A stretch of 64,000 bases of DNA. Origin: Pseudomonas vlassakiae. Its GTDB lineage: Bacteria; Pseudomonadota; Gammaproteobacteria; Pseudomonadales; Pseudomonadaceae. Position numbers and translations under genes: made by a program. The stretch lies in contig NZ_JABWRP020000009.1 in assembly GCF_014269035.2 (NCBI RefSeq), forward strand, positions 160,432 through 224,431. The letters run 5' to 3'. The notes under the pieces are model-generated. The model saw only the letters and a list, made by a program, of their open reading frames with translations, had not been told where the DNA came from and made no database searches. The first letter of the stretch is position 1, and each line of letters opens with the position of its first letter. Positions 25,125 to 32,868 of this stretch are shown in pieces.

Positions 25125-26264
25125 ATGAAAGCCATCGTGTACAACGGCCCACGTGACGTCGCGGTCAAGGATGTGCAGGACGCGATGATCGAGAAGCCAA
25201 CAGACGTGCTGGTACGCATTACCACCACCAACATTTGCGGTTCCGACCTCCACATGTATGAGGGGCGAACGTCATTCGAAACCGGGCGGGTATTCGGCCA
25301 TGAAAACCTCGGCGAGGTGATCGAGGTAGGCGCCGGGGTCGACCGGGTCAAAGTCGGTGATCGCGTTTGCCTGCCATTCAATATCGGCTGCGGCTTCTGC
25401 GAAAACTGTGAAAAAGGGCTCACGGGATTTTGCCTGACCGCCAATCCGGGCACTGCCGGCGCTGCCTACGGTTTCGCCGACATGGGGCCTTATCAGGGTG
25501 GCCAGGCGGAATTGCTGCGCGTGCCCTATGCGGATTTCAATTGCCTGGTCCTGCCGGAAGATGCCGAGGAACGCGAAGATGACTACGTCATGCTCTCCGA
25601 TATTTTTCCCACCGGTTGGCATGCCACGGAGCTGGCCGGCCTGCAGCCTGGCGAGAGCATCGCGATCTATGGTGCCGGGCCTGTCGGGCTGATGGCGGCG
25701 CATTCGGCCATCATCAAAGGTGCCTCTCAGGTGTTCGTGGTCGACAACCAGCCAGACCGCCTGCAGCTTGCCGCGCAGCTTGGGGCAACCCCCATCAACG
25801 CCGTGGAACAGAAGGCCGTGGAAGAGATCCTCAACCTGACCCATGGCAGAGGCACCGACCGCGGGTGCGAGTGCGTCGGCTATCAGTGCTGTGACAAGCA
25901 TGGGCATGAAGTGAACAACCTCACCATGAACAACCTGGTCGCTTCGACCAAGGCTACCGGTGGCATAGGTGGCGTGGGCGTGTTCGTGCCGCAAGACCCT
26001 GGTGCGAAAAACGACTTGGCGAAAGAGGGCAAGATGGCCTTCGATTTCGGCGCGTTCTGGTTCAAAGGCCAGCAGATCCGCACCGGCCAGGCGAATGTGA
26101 AGGCGTACAATCGCCGTCTTGCAGCGCTTATCCACCATGGGCGGGCCAAGCCCTCGCAGATCATTTCTCACCGCCTGAGGCTTGCTGAAGGCCCGCAGGC
26201 CTACCAGCATTTCGATGCAAGGGATGATGGCTGGACGAAGGTGGTGCTCAAGCCAGCGGCTTGA
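25125..26264 (+). CDS. Zinc alcohol dehydrogenase, glutathione-independent formaldehyde dehydrogenase-like
   Basis: A 379-residue medium-chain zinc dehydrogenase close to FdhA. Catalytic zinc ligands C38 (NICGSDLH) and H59-E60 (GHE). Structural zinc cysteines at 89, 92, 95 and 103 (NIGCGFCENCEKG). NAD fold GAGPVGLMAA at 183-192. It also has the long insert with ECVGYQCC that marks the formaldehyde-dismutase/FdhA branch. It probably oxidises formaldehyde or another aldehyde with bound NAD. It opens the stress-type region and is convergent with the GH15 gene. Confidence 0.85.
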   Translation: MKAIVYNGPRDVAVKDVQDAMIEKPTDVLVRITTTNICGSDLHMYEGRTSFETGRVFGHENLGEVIEVGAGVDRVKVGDRVCLPFNIGCGFCENCEKGLTGFCLTANPGTAGAAYGFADMGPYQGGQAELLRVPYADFNCLVLPEDAEEREDDYVMLSDIFPTGWHATELAGLQPGESIAIYGAGPVGLMAAHSAIIKGASQVFVVDNQPDRLQLAAQLGATPINAVEQKAVEEILNLTHGRGTDRGCECVGYQCCDKHGHEVNNLTMNNLVASTKATGGIGGVGVFVPQDPGAKNDLAKEGKMAFDFGAFWFKGQQIRTGQANVKAYNRRLAALIHHGRAKPSQIISHRLRLAEGPQAYQHFDARDDGWTKVVLKPAA

Positions 26265-26274
26265 GCCGAGGGCA

Positions 26275-28098
26275 TCATCGTTCAGGGCGATAGCCACCGA
26301 TGGCCAACGCTGCCCGCAGCGCGGCCAGGTGGCTCAGGCCCTGCGGCAGGTTGCCAAGGTACTGTCCATTCTGCGGGTCGATCATTTCCGAGTAGATGCC
26401 CACCCCCTGCGACAGTGCACCCAACGCTTTGCCATAGGCCGCCTCGGCTCGCGCTTGCTGGCCGAGGATGGCCCAGGCCTCGATCACCCAGAACGTGCAG
26501 GCCAGGAAGCAACCTTCCTGCGTCTGAGCTTCGCTGTAGCGGTAGTGGAACGGACCGGCACCCAACTCGTCCTGTATCGCCTCCAAGGTGCTGCGTAGCC
26601 GCGCCACGCTGGGGTAACCGAAGCGCACCGCGAGTGCCAGCGAAGCGTCCAGCCGATCACTGCCTGGGTAGAACAGGTACGCCTGATGTGCCTCGCTCCA
26701 GCAGTGGGCTTCAATCCAAGCCTGAACGCGTTGCCGCTCGCGGTCCCAGCGTTCCCGGCAGGTGGTGGGCAGGTGGCCGCCATCGGCCAGCTCGATGGCC
26801 CGGCTCAAGGCTTGCCAGCAGCTGATCTTGGACATCGTGTAATGCTGCTTGTCCGGCAGTTCCCAGATACCGGCGTCTTGCTGTCTCCAGCCGTCGGCGC
26901 ACTGGTCGGCCAGTGCCGACAGGATCATGGCGCTGGGCGAGTCGAGAATGTTGCCGCAGTCGATGAAGCAGCGGGCGGTCTCGAAAATATCGCCGAACAC
27001 GCCATGTTGCAGTTGGTCACGGGCATCGTTGCCGACGACGGGCGGCGAATGCTTGTAGCCAGGGAGGTCGATCGGCCGCACGCAAGCCCCGATGGCCCCG
27101 TCCAGGGTATAGAACACCCGTGGCCCGTGTTCATCCAGCCGCCGCAGCAACCAGCTGAAGGCGGCCTTGGCTTCTGGCTGCGCACCGATGCTCAGAAACG
27201 CTTCGATGGTGTAGCCGGCATCACGGATCCAGGCGAACCGGTAGTCGTAGTTCTTGTTGCCACCGATGCGTTCAGGAAGCGATGAGGTGGCTGCCGCCAT
27301 GATCGATCCACTGGGCGAGGACAGCAGCAGCTTGAGTGCCAGCGCGTTGCGCACCACCAGCGGTTTGTACGGGCCATCGTAGACCAGGCTCCTGGACCAT
27401 TGGCACCACTCCCGGTGCGAGCCATCGATGCGTTCGTCGATCAAGGCCAGTGGCGGTACTACCAGTGGCTCGTCACGCCCGGCGATGATCGCGACCACTG
27501 TACGCTGCCCGGCGGCAATGCTAAGCGAGGCCCGCACGCCCAGGTCGTCCTTGCGCTTGACCTGTACCTGGTGATCATGCAGGAACATGCCGAGTATGCG
27601 GCCTGCATGGAATACGCAGGCGTTGTCATTCGGCGCCAGGTAGGGGCTGACCGTATCGGCCTGGGTGCCGAAATCGATGGCGATGTTCAAGTCCATCTGC
27701 CCTTCGATGCCTTCGATGCGCCTGGCCAGTTCGGCCCAGGGCAACCGGCCGGCTGGGCCGCTGTTCAGGGACTCGGTGAGGCGGGCGCGACCCTCACGGG
27801 TAATGAAGGTGGTTTCGAGCACATTGCTGTCGGGCAGGTAACGGCGCTCGGCAACGAACGGCGCACTGGGGGTAATCGAGAAGTAGCCGCCCGTGTGCGG
27901 GGCCAGCAGTTTGTCGAACAGGGGCGGGGAGTCCATATGCGGGACGCACCACCAGTCGATGGAGCCGTCCAGGCCGATGAGCGCAACGGAGCGTCCATCG
28001 CCCAGCGCGCCGTATTCCTCCAGAGGTAGCCAGCCACCTTCGTCCCGCTGAGGCGCACCGTATTGCAGCCCCTCGCTCGGTTCTCTTTCCATCGGCAT
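26275..28098 (-). CDS. Glycoside hydrolase family 15 protein (glucoamylase/trehalase-like)
   Basis: About 607 residues; the start is uncertain (ATG at 28098 or 28092). The N-terminal beta-sandwich begins EEYGALGDGRSVALIGLDGSIDWWCVPHMDSPPLF. The (alpha/alpha)6 barrel shows NYDYRFAWIRDAGYTIEAFLSIG, then the catalytic-Glu segment DAGIWELPDKQHYTMSKISCWQALSRAIELA and the closing EGCFLACTFWVIEAWAILG. No signal peptide, so cytoplasmic. Members hydrolyse trehalose or maltooligosaccharides; the pseudomonad copies sit in osmotic-stress loci, as here (inference). Confidence 0.88.
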   Translation of the reverse strand: MPMEREPSEGLQYGAPQRDEGGWLPLEEYGALGDGRSVALIGLDGSIDWWCVPHMDSPPLFDKLLAPHTGGYFSITPSAPFVAERRYLPDSNVLETTFITREGRARLTESLNSGPAGRLPWAELARRIEGIEGQMDLNIAIDFGTQADTVSPYLAPNDNACVFHAGRILGMFLHDHQVQVKRKDDLGVRASLSIAAGQRTVVAIIAGRDEPLVVPPLALIDERIDGSHREWCQWSRSLVYDGPYKPLVVRNALALKLLLSSPSGSIMAAATSSLPERIGGNKNYDYRFAWIRDAGYTIEAFLSIGAQPEAKAAFSWLLRRLDEHGPRVFYTLDGAIGACVRPIDLPGYKHSPPVVGNDARDQLQHGVFGDIFETARCFIDCGNILDSPSAMILSALADQCADGWRQQDAGIWELPDKQHYTMSKISCWQALSRAIELADGGHLPTTCRERWDRERQRVQAWIEAHCWSEAHQAYLFYPGSDRLDASLALAVRFGYPSVARLRSTLEAIQDELGAGPFHYRYSEAQTQEGCFLACTFWVIEAWAILGQQARAEAAYGKALGALSQGVGIYSEMIDPQNGQYLGNLPQGLSHLAALRAALAIGGYRPER

Positions 28099-28245
28099 GC
28101 CTGCGAGATCTCGTGTTCTGTGTGGGACATACCGATTGCGCGCCAAGTTCGTTTATCCGCCCATCCCTTGCTGCAAACCCCGCCTGAACTTTGTGCATCA
28201 GTCTGGCTTCCCTTTTGTACTGGGTAGAAACGACAGGAGAGCGAC

Positions 28246-28407
28246 ATGACCAAAGAAGTCCAACCACAGCAGCCAGGCTCGCAAACAAAGGTGACTGGCG
28301 AACAGGAGCGGGATAACGATGCCCGTCGGCCCGATGGTTCGACCGGTACCGCGCATGACTCCACGGCGCAAAAAACGGCCCGTGGCCACGGGCGAGACAA
28401 ACGCTGA
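28246..28407 (+). CDS. 53-residue hydrophilic protein
   Basis: A tiny protein too short for most gene finders: begins MTKEVQPQQPGSQTK and ends RGHGRDKR. It is rich in Gln, Asp, Arg and Thr, with no hydrophobic core, so it is probably disordered. Strong ribosome site AGGAGA 7 nt before the ATG. It is followed after 38 nt by a similar tiny gene. Such highly hydrophilic proteins are typical of desiccation or osmotic stress regulons; function here is unknown. Confidence 0.6.
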   Translation: MTKEVQPQQPGSQTKVTGEQERDNDARRPDGSTGTAHDSTAQKTARGHGRDKR

Positions 28408-28445
28408 AATTCATCCCAGATAATTGCCGACCCGGAGGCTTTGCC

Positions 28446-28604
28446 ATGCAACCAAAAACGGAAGGGCTCGAAGAACACGGCCCAAGTGGTGTGCCTTTCA
28501 TCAACGATCCGGAAAAACCCACCTCACCGCCGCTGAATGATGCCGATGCCACCGATGCCGCAGAGGCTGAGCAAGACATCGAGGACGATGGCCAATCGCT
28601 CTGA
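28446..28604 (+). CDS. 52-residue acidic protein
   Basis: A small acidic protein starting MQPKTEGLEEHGPSG and ending with a cluster of Asp/Glu (EAEQDIEDDGQSL). GGAGG lies 7 nt before the ATG. Probably disordered. Co-directional with the preceding 53-residue gene and followed by a strong hairpin. Function unknown; by context a stress-associated small protein. Confidence 0.6.
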   Translation: MQPKTEGLEEHGPSGVPFINDPEKPTSPPLNDADATDAAEAEQDIEDDGQSL

Positions 28605-28620
28605 GTGTGGTGCAAAAAAA

Positions 28621-28646
28621 TGCCGGGGCGATGCCTCGCCCCGGCA
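28621..28646 (-). terminator. Intrinsic terminator of the KGG gene
   Basis: A perfect 11-bp stem, TGCCGGGGCGA / TCGCCCCGGCA, with loop TGCC. On the minus strand it is followed by seven T residues (28614-28620), so it should end the minus-strand KGG transcript. It also lies just past the plus-strand 52-residue gene. Confidence 0.85.
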
Positions 28647-28668
28647 CATTCAGCACAGGCCGATGCCC

Positions 28669-28878
28669 TTAGCTGTTGCGACCGCCGCCGTGGCTGTTCT
28701 GTCCGCCTTTACGGCCAGCCTCCGATGCGCGTTCGCGGTCATTGGCAAAGTTGCCGCCGGAAGCCTGGCCGCCCTTGCGGCCTGCCTCGGATGCCTTCTC
28801 CCGGTCATTGGCAAAATTGCCTGGGTTGTTCTGAGCGGTACCGCCTTGATGCCCACGGTTGCTTTGATTGTTAGCCAT
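28669..28878 (-). CDS. KGG-repeat stress protein, two repeats
   Basis: A 69-residue glycine-rich, highly hydrophilic protein of the YciG/GsiB KGG family. It contains two 22-residue units of the form GNF-AND-RE-(K/R)-ASEAG-RKGGQ. The N-terminus is MANNQSNRGHQGG and the tail is SHGGGRNS. Such proteins are induced in general stress and stationary phase and may protect against dehydration. Strong GAGGTG ribosome site. The leader RNA carries a hairpin that is almost identical to that of the four-repeat paralog at 30848-31201. Confidence 0.9.
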   Translation of the reverse strand: MANNQSNRGHQGGTAQNNPGNFANDREKASEAGRKGGQASGGNFANDRERASEAGRKGGQNSHGGGRNS

Positions 28879-29179
28879 GATCTTTCACCTCATGTGGCAC
28901 ACAGGAAAGTCTGTGTTCAACTCCGACGCTTCGGCAGGGGGGCAATGCTCCCGTTAAATTGCCGTTGCCGGACGAAACGCATGAAAGGACCGGATGTGGG
29001 ATTAATCGCGCTGCAGAACTTGGTCAGCCAGTATCTGCAATCGGTTTTATCAGCGTCCCGGCCTTTGTCGGTTTGAAAAGTGGTCACTCCCCGTTGGCTC
29101 GCCATGCTGGCAGGACGCAACTGAACGTGGCCTACGACGTTCAGGTCAACCGCTAGCGATCAGGAGAGGAGGTTGACCG
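28879..29179. other. Intergenic region with leader hairpin, promoters of two divergent genes
   Basis: About 300 nt between the KGG gene and the divergent peptidase gene. It holds the KGG leader hairpin (28899-28916). A GC-rich stretch around 28933-28950 and an A/T-richer part around 29000-29085 follow. No gene is supported. Confidence 0.45.
28899..28916 (-). ncRNA. Conserved leader hairpin of KGG gene (copy 1)
   Basis: On the minus strand: ACACAG-ACTTTC-CTGTGT, a 6-bp stem with 6-nt loop, 20 nt before the ATG and just before ACATGAGGTG. The copy before the second KGG gene differs by one loop base only. Probably a cis-acting 5'-UTR element. Confidence 0.55.
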
Positions 29180-30256
29180 TTGGACATTGAAGCGTTGCTG
29201 ACTGAGTTGCTGAACGCCCGTGGCCCTGGTGGCCAGGAAGATGAAGTTCGAGCCATCTGTGTGCGAGCGTTGAAAGACGTGTGCGACGAGGCCTATGTCG
29301 ACAGGGCCGGGAATGTGATCGGGGTCGTTCGAGCGTCTCGTGCGTGTGACCCTGATGCAGCCATCCGGGTCATGGCCCACCTTGATGAGATCGCCATGAT
29401 CGTCAAGAACGTTCGTGCTGATGGCACCTTGGAAGTCTTGGCCCTGGGCGGGGCGCAGCCCATCAGTTTTGGTGTCTGCCCTGTCGATATCCTGGGCGAT
29501 GAAAAGACCCTGCCAGGTGTGCGGTCTTACGGCTCGATGCATAACAGCGGTCGGACTTCGAACGGGCGAGATGTGCTGGCAGGCAATGTTCAGTGGAAGG
29601 ATGTCTACGTCGTTACTCGCACCTCCAAAACCGAGCTGGAGCAAGCAGGCGTGCGGCCTGGCACGCGTGTGGTGCTTAGCCAGCATTGGCGCAAACCCTT
29701 CCAGGTCAATGATTGTGTCGCGGCTCATTTTCTGGATGACCGGGCGCCGTTGACTGCGGTGATCCACTGCGCACGGCTGCTGCACCAGAGAAGGCAACAG
29801 CTGCAGCAAGACGTCTGGTTCGTCCTGACCACCCTGGAAGAGGAGTCCAATGCCGGTGCCCTGTACGCGGCTTCCAGGCTGCCAGGCGAAACCACCATCG
29901 CGGTCGAGGTGGGGCCGGTGCTGGAAGAATACGGTACGCAGCTCTCGGTCAACCCGATCATCAATACCGGCGACCAGAAGGGCTACTACAGCCGCCCGGT
30001 TGTTCAAGCGTTGATCGCCGCCAGCCGGCGAGCAGGTTATGCGCCGCAGTCGGCACTGCTGGTGGATTTCGCCTCCGATGCCAGTGCGGTGCTGAGCACG
30101 GGCATTGATGCCCAGGCGGGTTGCATCGCCATTCCCACTGAAAACACCCACGGTTTCGAGATGGTGCCGGTGGAGGGTATTTCGGCGTGCGCTGCGACGC
30201 TGGTGGAGTATCTGACAGGCTCGACGGCTGGTGGTCCGCAACGGACACCAGCGTGA
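29180..30256 (+). CDS. M42-family aminopeptidase (glutamyl aminopeptidase/endoglucanase M type)
   Basis: A 358-residue metallopeptidase with two-metal active site. Segments: GPGGQEDEVRAIC, then H67 in VMAHLDEIAMIV, FLDDRAPLTA, the catalytic pair in TLEEESNAGA, and the last ligand in PTENTHGFE. These occur in the order expected for M42. The start is a TTG at 29180, supported by the strong GGAGG 8 nt before it and the natural MDIEALL N-terminus. It cleaves N-terminal residues from peptides in the cytoplasm, as a large dodecamer in the family. Confidence 0.88.
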   Translation: MDIEALLTELLNARGPGGQEDEVRAICVRALKDVCDEAYVDRAGNVIGVVRASRACDPDAAIRVMAHLDEIAMIVKNVRADGTLEVLALGGAQPISFGVCPVDILGDEKTLPGVRSYGSMHNSGRTSNGRDVLAGNVQWKDVYVVTRTSKTELEQAGVRPGTRVVLSQHWRKPFQVNDCVAAHFLDDRAPLTAVIHCARLLHQRRQQLQQDVWFVLTTLEEESNAGALYAASRLPGETTIAVEVGPVLEEYGTQLSVNPIINTGDQKGYYSRPVVQALIAASRRAGYAPQSALLVDFASDASAVLSTGIDAQAGCIAIPTENTHGFEMVPVEGISACAATLVEYLTGSTAGGPQRTPA

Positions 30257-30322
30257 GCCTGGCTCGAACCGACGTCACAACGACGCTAACCGTTCGGACA
30301 TCACGGCCATGCCGGTAGCCCG

Positions 30323-30541
30323 TCAAGGCTGCTGGTAATGCCCTGGCGATGTGCCGGGCTCGTGGTCATGTTCAAGGCGCTGAACCTGAACGTCAGTGAA
30401 GGATGACGCTTCGTTGCGATGCAGGCCTTGCAGATAATCGCGAGCAGCTTCGCGGCTGAGGTCTTCCTGCTCACTGCGCAATTCGCAAGTGCCGGGTTGG
30501 TTGTCGAGGATGTAACTGATCAAGTAGAGGTAGCTGGCCAT
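30323..30541 (-). CDS. 72-residue hypothetical protein
   Basis: A small protein, MASYLYLISYILDNQPGTCELR followed by acidic helix and an unstructured tail ending HYQQP. AAGGA lies 8 nt before the ATG at 30541. The first 12 residues are hydrophobic but too short for a signal peptide or membrane helix. No domain recognised. It lies convergent with the peptidase gene. Confidence 0.55.
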   Translation of the reverse strand: MASYLYLISYILDNQPGTCELRSEQEDLSREAARDYLQGLHRNEASSFTDVQVQRLEHDHEPGTSPGHYQQP

Positions 30542-30803
30542 GTCGAAGGTCCTTTTGCAGATAGAGAGAGGCGCGAACCTTCTGGTTGATCGTGGCGCAA
30601 TCGAATCCGTTCACCCCGGTTGATGGTTGGCTGCATCACCGTGGTCGTGGCCATTGCATTCAGAGTCCCCTCTATCGGCACCGAGAATACCCAGGCCACC
30701 AGCAGCCATCTGCCAAGAAAAAAGGCCTGCGTTCATTAGCGCGTTTCGTCCGCCTTTTCGAAATTCAATGCACGATGCGGCGCTTGGTACCGGTCACTGA
30801 TAA
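30542..30803. other. Intergenic region upstream of second KGG gene
   Basis: About 260 nt without a supported gene. It must hold the divergent promoters of the 72-residue gene and the KGG gene. No consensus promoter could be assigned with confidence. Confidence 0.4.
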
Positions 30804-30821
30804 ACACAGACCTTCCTGTGT
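30804..30821 (+). ncRNA. Conserved leader hairpin of KGG gene (copy 2)
   Basis: ACACAG-ACCTTC-CTGTGT, 26 nt before the ATG at 30848, then GACATGAGGTG with the ribosome site. It matches copy 1 at 28899-28916 except for one loop position (C for T). Confidence 0.55.
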
Positions 30822-30847
30822 GTATCTACCGACATGAGGTGTCAATC

Positions 30848-31201
30848 ATGGCTAGCAATCAGGACAACCGCGGTAATCAAGGCGGCAACGCCAACACCAA
30901 TCCTGGCAACTTCGCCAACGACCGGGAAAAGGCTTCCGAAGCCGGGCACAAAGGCGGCCAGGTATCAGGCGGCAACTTCAAGAACGACCCGGAACGCGCC
31001 TCTGAAGCAGGCCACAAAGGGGGCCAGGCCTCGGGAGGCAATTTCAAGAACGACCCTGAGCGTGCGTCGGAAGCGGGCCATAAAGGTGGCCAGGCGTCAG
31101 GGGGCAATTTTGCCAATGACCGCGAAAAGGCTTCCGAAGCCGGCCGTGTAGGTGGCCAGCACAGCCACGGCGGCGGTCGCAAGAGTGATGACAACCGCTG
31201 A
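30848..31201 (+). CDS. KGG-repeat stress protein, four repeats
   Basis: A 117-residue paralog of the 69-residue KGG protein. Four tandem 22-residue units (66-bp period) of the form GNF-(A/K)ND-xE-(K/R)-ASEAG-xxGGQ; units 2 and 3 differ by a single residue. The N-terminus MASNQDNRGNQGGNA and tail SHGGGRKSDDNR match the paralog's ends, so the two differ mainly by repeat number. The start is the ATG at 30848, with GAGGTG upstream. Probably a hydrophilin of the general-stress response; it precedes Mn-catalase on the same strand. Confidence 0.9.
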   Translation: MASNQDNRGNQGGNANTNPGNFANDREKASEAGHKGGQVSGGNFKNDPERASEAGHKGGQASGGNFKNDPERASEAGHKGGQASGGNFANDREKASEAGRVGGQHSHGGGRKSDDNR

Positions 31202-31216
31202 TCATCCATGAAAGTG

Positions 31217-31240
31217 CAGGGGGCAGCGCGGCTGCCCCTG
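31217..31240 (+). other. Hairpin between KGG and Mn-catalase genes
   Basis: CAGGGGGCAGC-GCG-GCTGCCCCTG, a 10-bp stem with one bulged G. No U tract follows. It may stabilise the upstream KGG mRNA or attenuate read-through into the catalase gene. Confidence 0.5.
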
Positions 31241-31261
31241 CGCACTGATGAGGACCTGCTT

Positions 31262-32137
31262 ATGTTCATGCATAACAAGCGATTGCAATACACCGTGCGC
31301 GTGGCGCAACCCAACCCCGGCCTGGCTAATTTACTGCTGGAACAGTTCGGTGGGCCGCAGGGTGAACTGGCCGCCGCGATGCGCTACTTCACCCAGGCGG
31401 TCAGTGAGGATGACGCAGGACGCAAGGACATGCTCTATGACATTGCCACCGAAGAGCTCAGCCACCTGGAGATCATCGGCTCGATCGTGGTGATGCTCAA
31501 CAAAGGCGCCAAGGGCAGCCTGGCCGAAGGCGTGGAGGCCGAGGGCGAGCTGTACCGCTCGCTGACCGGCGCCGGCAATGACTCCCATGTCACCAGCCTG
31601 CTATACGGTGCCGGAGCCCCGCTGGTCAATTCCGCCGGGGTACCGTGGAGCGCGGCCTACATCGACACCATTGGCGAACCGACGGCCGACTTGCGCTCGA
31701 ACATTGCTGCCGAGGCGCGCGCCAAGATCGTCTATGAACGGCTGATCAACGTCACCGATGATCCCGGCATCAAAGATGCCCTGGGCTTCTTGATGAGCCG
31801 TGAGATCGCCCACCAGATGTCGTTCGAAAAGGCGCTGCACGCTATCCAGCCAAACTTCCCGCAAGGCAAGTTGCCCGGCGACCCTGAGCTCAATCGCACG
31901 TATTTCAATCTGTCCCAGGGCGGGGAGATGCGTGGGGCCTGGAATGAAGGGCAAGACTGGATTTACGTCGATGAACCGCAGCCCGCTGTGGACGGTGGCG
32001 ATGGCTCGGCCAGTGTCCAGCTCGATGAACGCGGCGCAGACACCCTCGCAGCCATGAAGCTGCGTACCCAGTCGGACCCGGATGCGCAACCTCTGACCGG
32101 AGCGGAACTCGGCAAAGTGAACAGTGGGCAGCAATGA
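31262..32137 (+). CDS. Manganese catalase
   Basis: A 291-residue di-manganese catalase, which disproportionates H2O2. Start at the ATG at 31262, with GAGGA about 9 nt upstream. Four-helix-bundle ligands: E35 (PQGELAAAMRYF), E65-x-x-H68 (ATEELSHLEIIG), then the Glu in AAEARAKIVYERL and E-x-x-H in SREIAHQMSFEKAL. The proline-rich AIQPNFPQGKLPGDP and C-terminal tail match KatN-type enzymes. It follows the KGG gene and precedes a hairpin terminator. Confidence 0.93.
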   Translation: MFMHNKRLQYTVRVAQPNPGLANLLLEQFGGPQGELAAAMRYFTQAVSEDDAGRKDMLYDIATEELSHLEIIGSIVVMLNKGAKGSLAEGVEAEGELYRSLTGAGNDSHVTSLLYGAGAPLVNSAGVPWSAAYIDTIGEPTADLRSNIAAEARAKIVYERLINVTDDPGIKDALGFLMSREIAHQMSFEKALHAIQPNFPQGKLPGDPELNRTYFNLSQGGEMRGAWNEGQDWIYVDEPQPAVDGGDGSASVQLDERGADTLAAMKLRTQSDPDAQPLTGAELGKVNSGQQ

Positions 32138-32143
32138 GAAATG

Positions 32144-32170
32144 CCCGCGCCGGAGCGAGTCCGGCGCGGG
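32144..32170. terminator. Bidirectional hairpin between convergent genes
   Basis: A perfect 11-bp stem CCCGCGCCGGA / TCCGGCGCGGG with loop GCGAG, placed 7 nt after the Mn-catalase stop and 9 nt after the stop of the ferritin-like gene. U tracts are poor, but position and symmetry indicate a shared terminator. Confidence 0.7.
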
Positions 32171-32178
32171 ATGCGTAT

Positions 32179-32688
32179 TCAGCGCTTGGCTTCTGCATCA
32201 GGGTCGGCCGAGCGGGCCAGGAACGCGCGGGTTACTTCCGGCAGATGCGCCTTGAGCCATTCGGCCATGGCGACTTCTTCCTCGAGGATCGAACGACAGG
32301 CTTGCGCCGTCGCGCTGTCGCCGGCCGCTTCGGCGGCTTCTATGAGCACGGTGTAGGACGCAATCTCCAGGTTTTCGAACACATAGCCTGCCATCGCCCC
32401 TTTGACCACTTCATCGCTCATGGTCATCCCGCCGACCGCCTGCCCGAACGCCATGAGCTTGCCCGCCAGGTCCTTCAAGGTCGATGTGCTGCCGCCCAGG
32501 CGCTCGATGCATTCGACCAGCACGCGCTGCTGCCCTTGGGTCTCTTCGATATGTTTGACGATGCGGCCTTTCAGCTCGGGGTAATGCTCCAGCCGCTCTG
32601 CCTGTCCCTTGAGCATGCTCTCGGCCTGTTGCTCCATTGCATGGGCGTCACGCAGCCAGTCGAGCAGGTTTTCTTTCGCACTTGCCAT
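32179..32688 (-). CDS. Ferritin-like DUF892 protein (YciE/YciF type)
   Basis: A 169-residue four-helix-bundle protein. ENLLDWLRDAHAMEQQAESML gives helix 1, ELKGRIVKHIEETQGQQRVL helix 2, NLEIASYTVLIEAAEAAGD helix 3 and LEEEVAMAEWLKAHLPEVT helix 4, with Glu/His in metal-site positions. In enterobacteria yciE/yciF neighbour yciG (KGG) and katN (Mn catalase) in RpoS-dependent groups, exactly the set seen here. Role: probably iron or oxidative stress protection. Confidence 0.9.
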   Translation of the reverse strand: MASAKENLLDWLRDAHAMEQQAESMLKGQAERLEHYPELKGRIVKHIEETQGQQRVLVECIERLGGSTSTLKDLAGKLMAFGQAVGGMTMSDEVVKGAMAGYVFENLEIASYTVLIEAAEAAGDSATAQACRSILEEEVAMAEWLKAHLPEVTRAFLARSADPDAEAKR

Positions 32689-32868
32689 GATCAGTACCTC
32701 GCATCCAGTGATAGGTACCTGTTGGGAAAGCGCCCGGCGGTGCCACGCTCAGTTGAATCGACGAATGGGGGCATGGGCAGGAGCGGATTCCACCGGGCAG
32801 AAGCGCCGAACTTCAGGTAGGCGTCGTACTCGTAACGTTTAGACACATAATGACGAGACGAGGTCGGC

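Noticed and set aside
28959..29156. Plus-strand frame of 65 codons upstream of the peptidase
   Set aside because: No good ribosome site and no recognisable protein; the region is better explained as promoter DNA.
30848..31201. CRISPR-like array
   Set aside because: The regular 66-bp repeats are in-frame codons of the KGG protein, not repeats with unique spacers.
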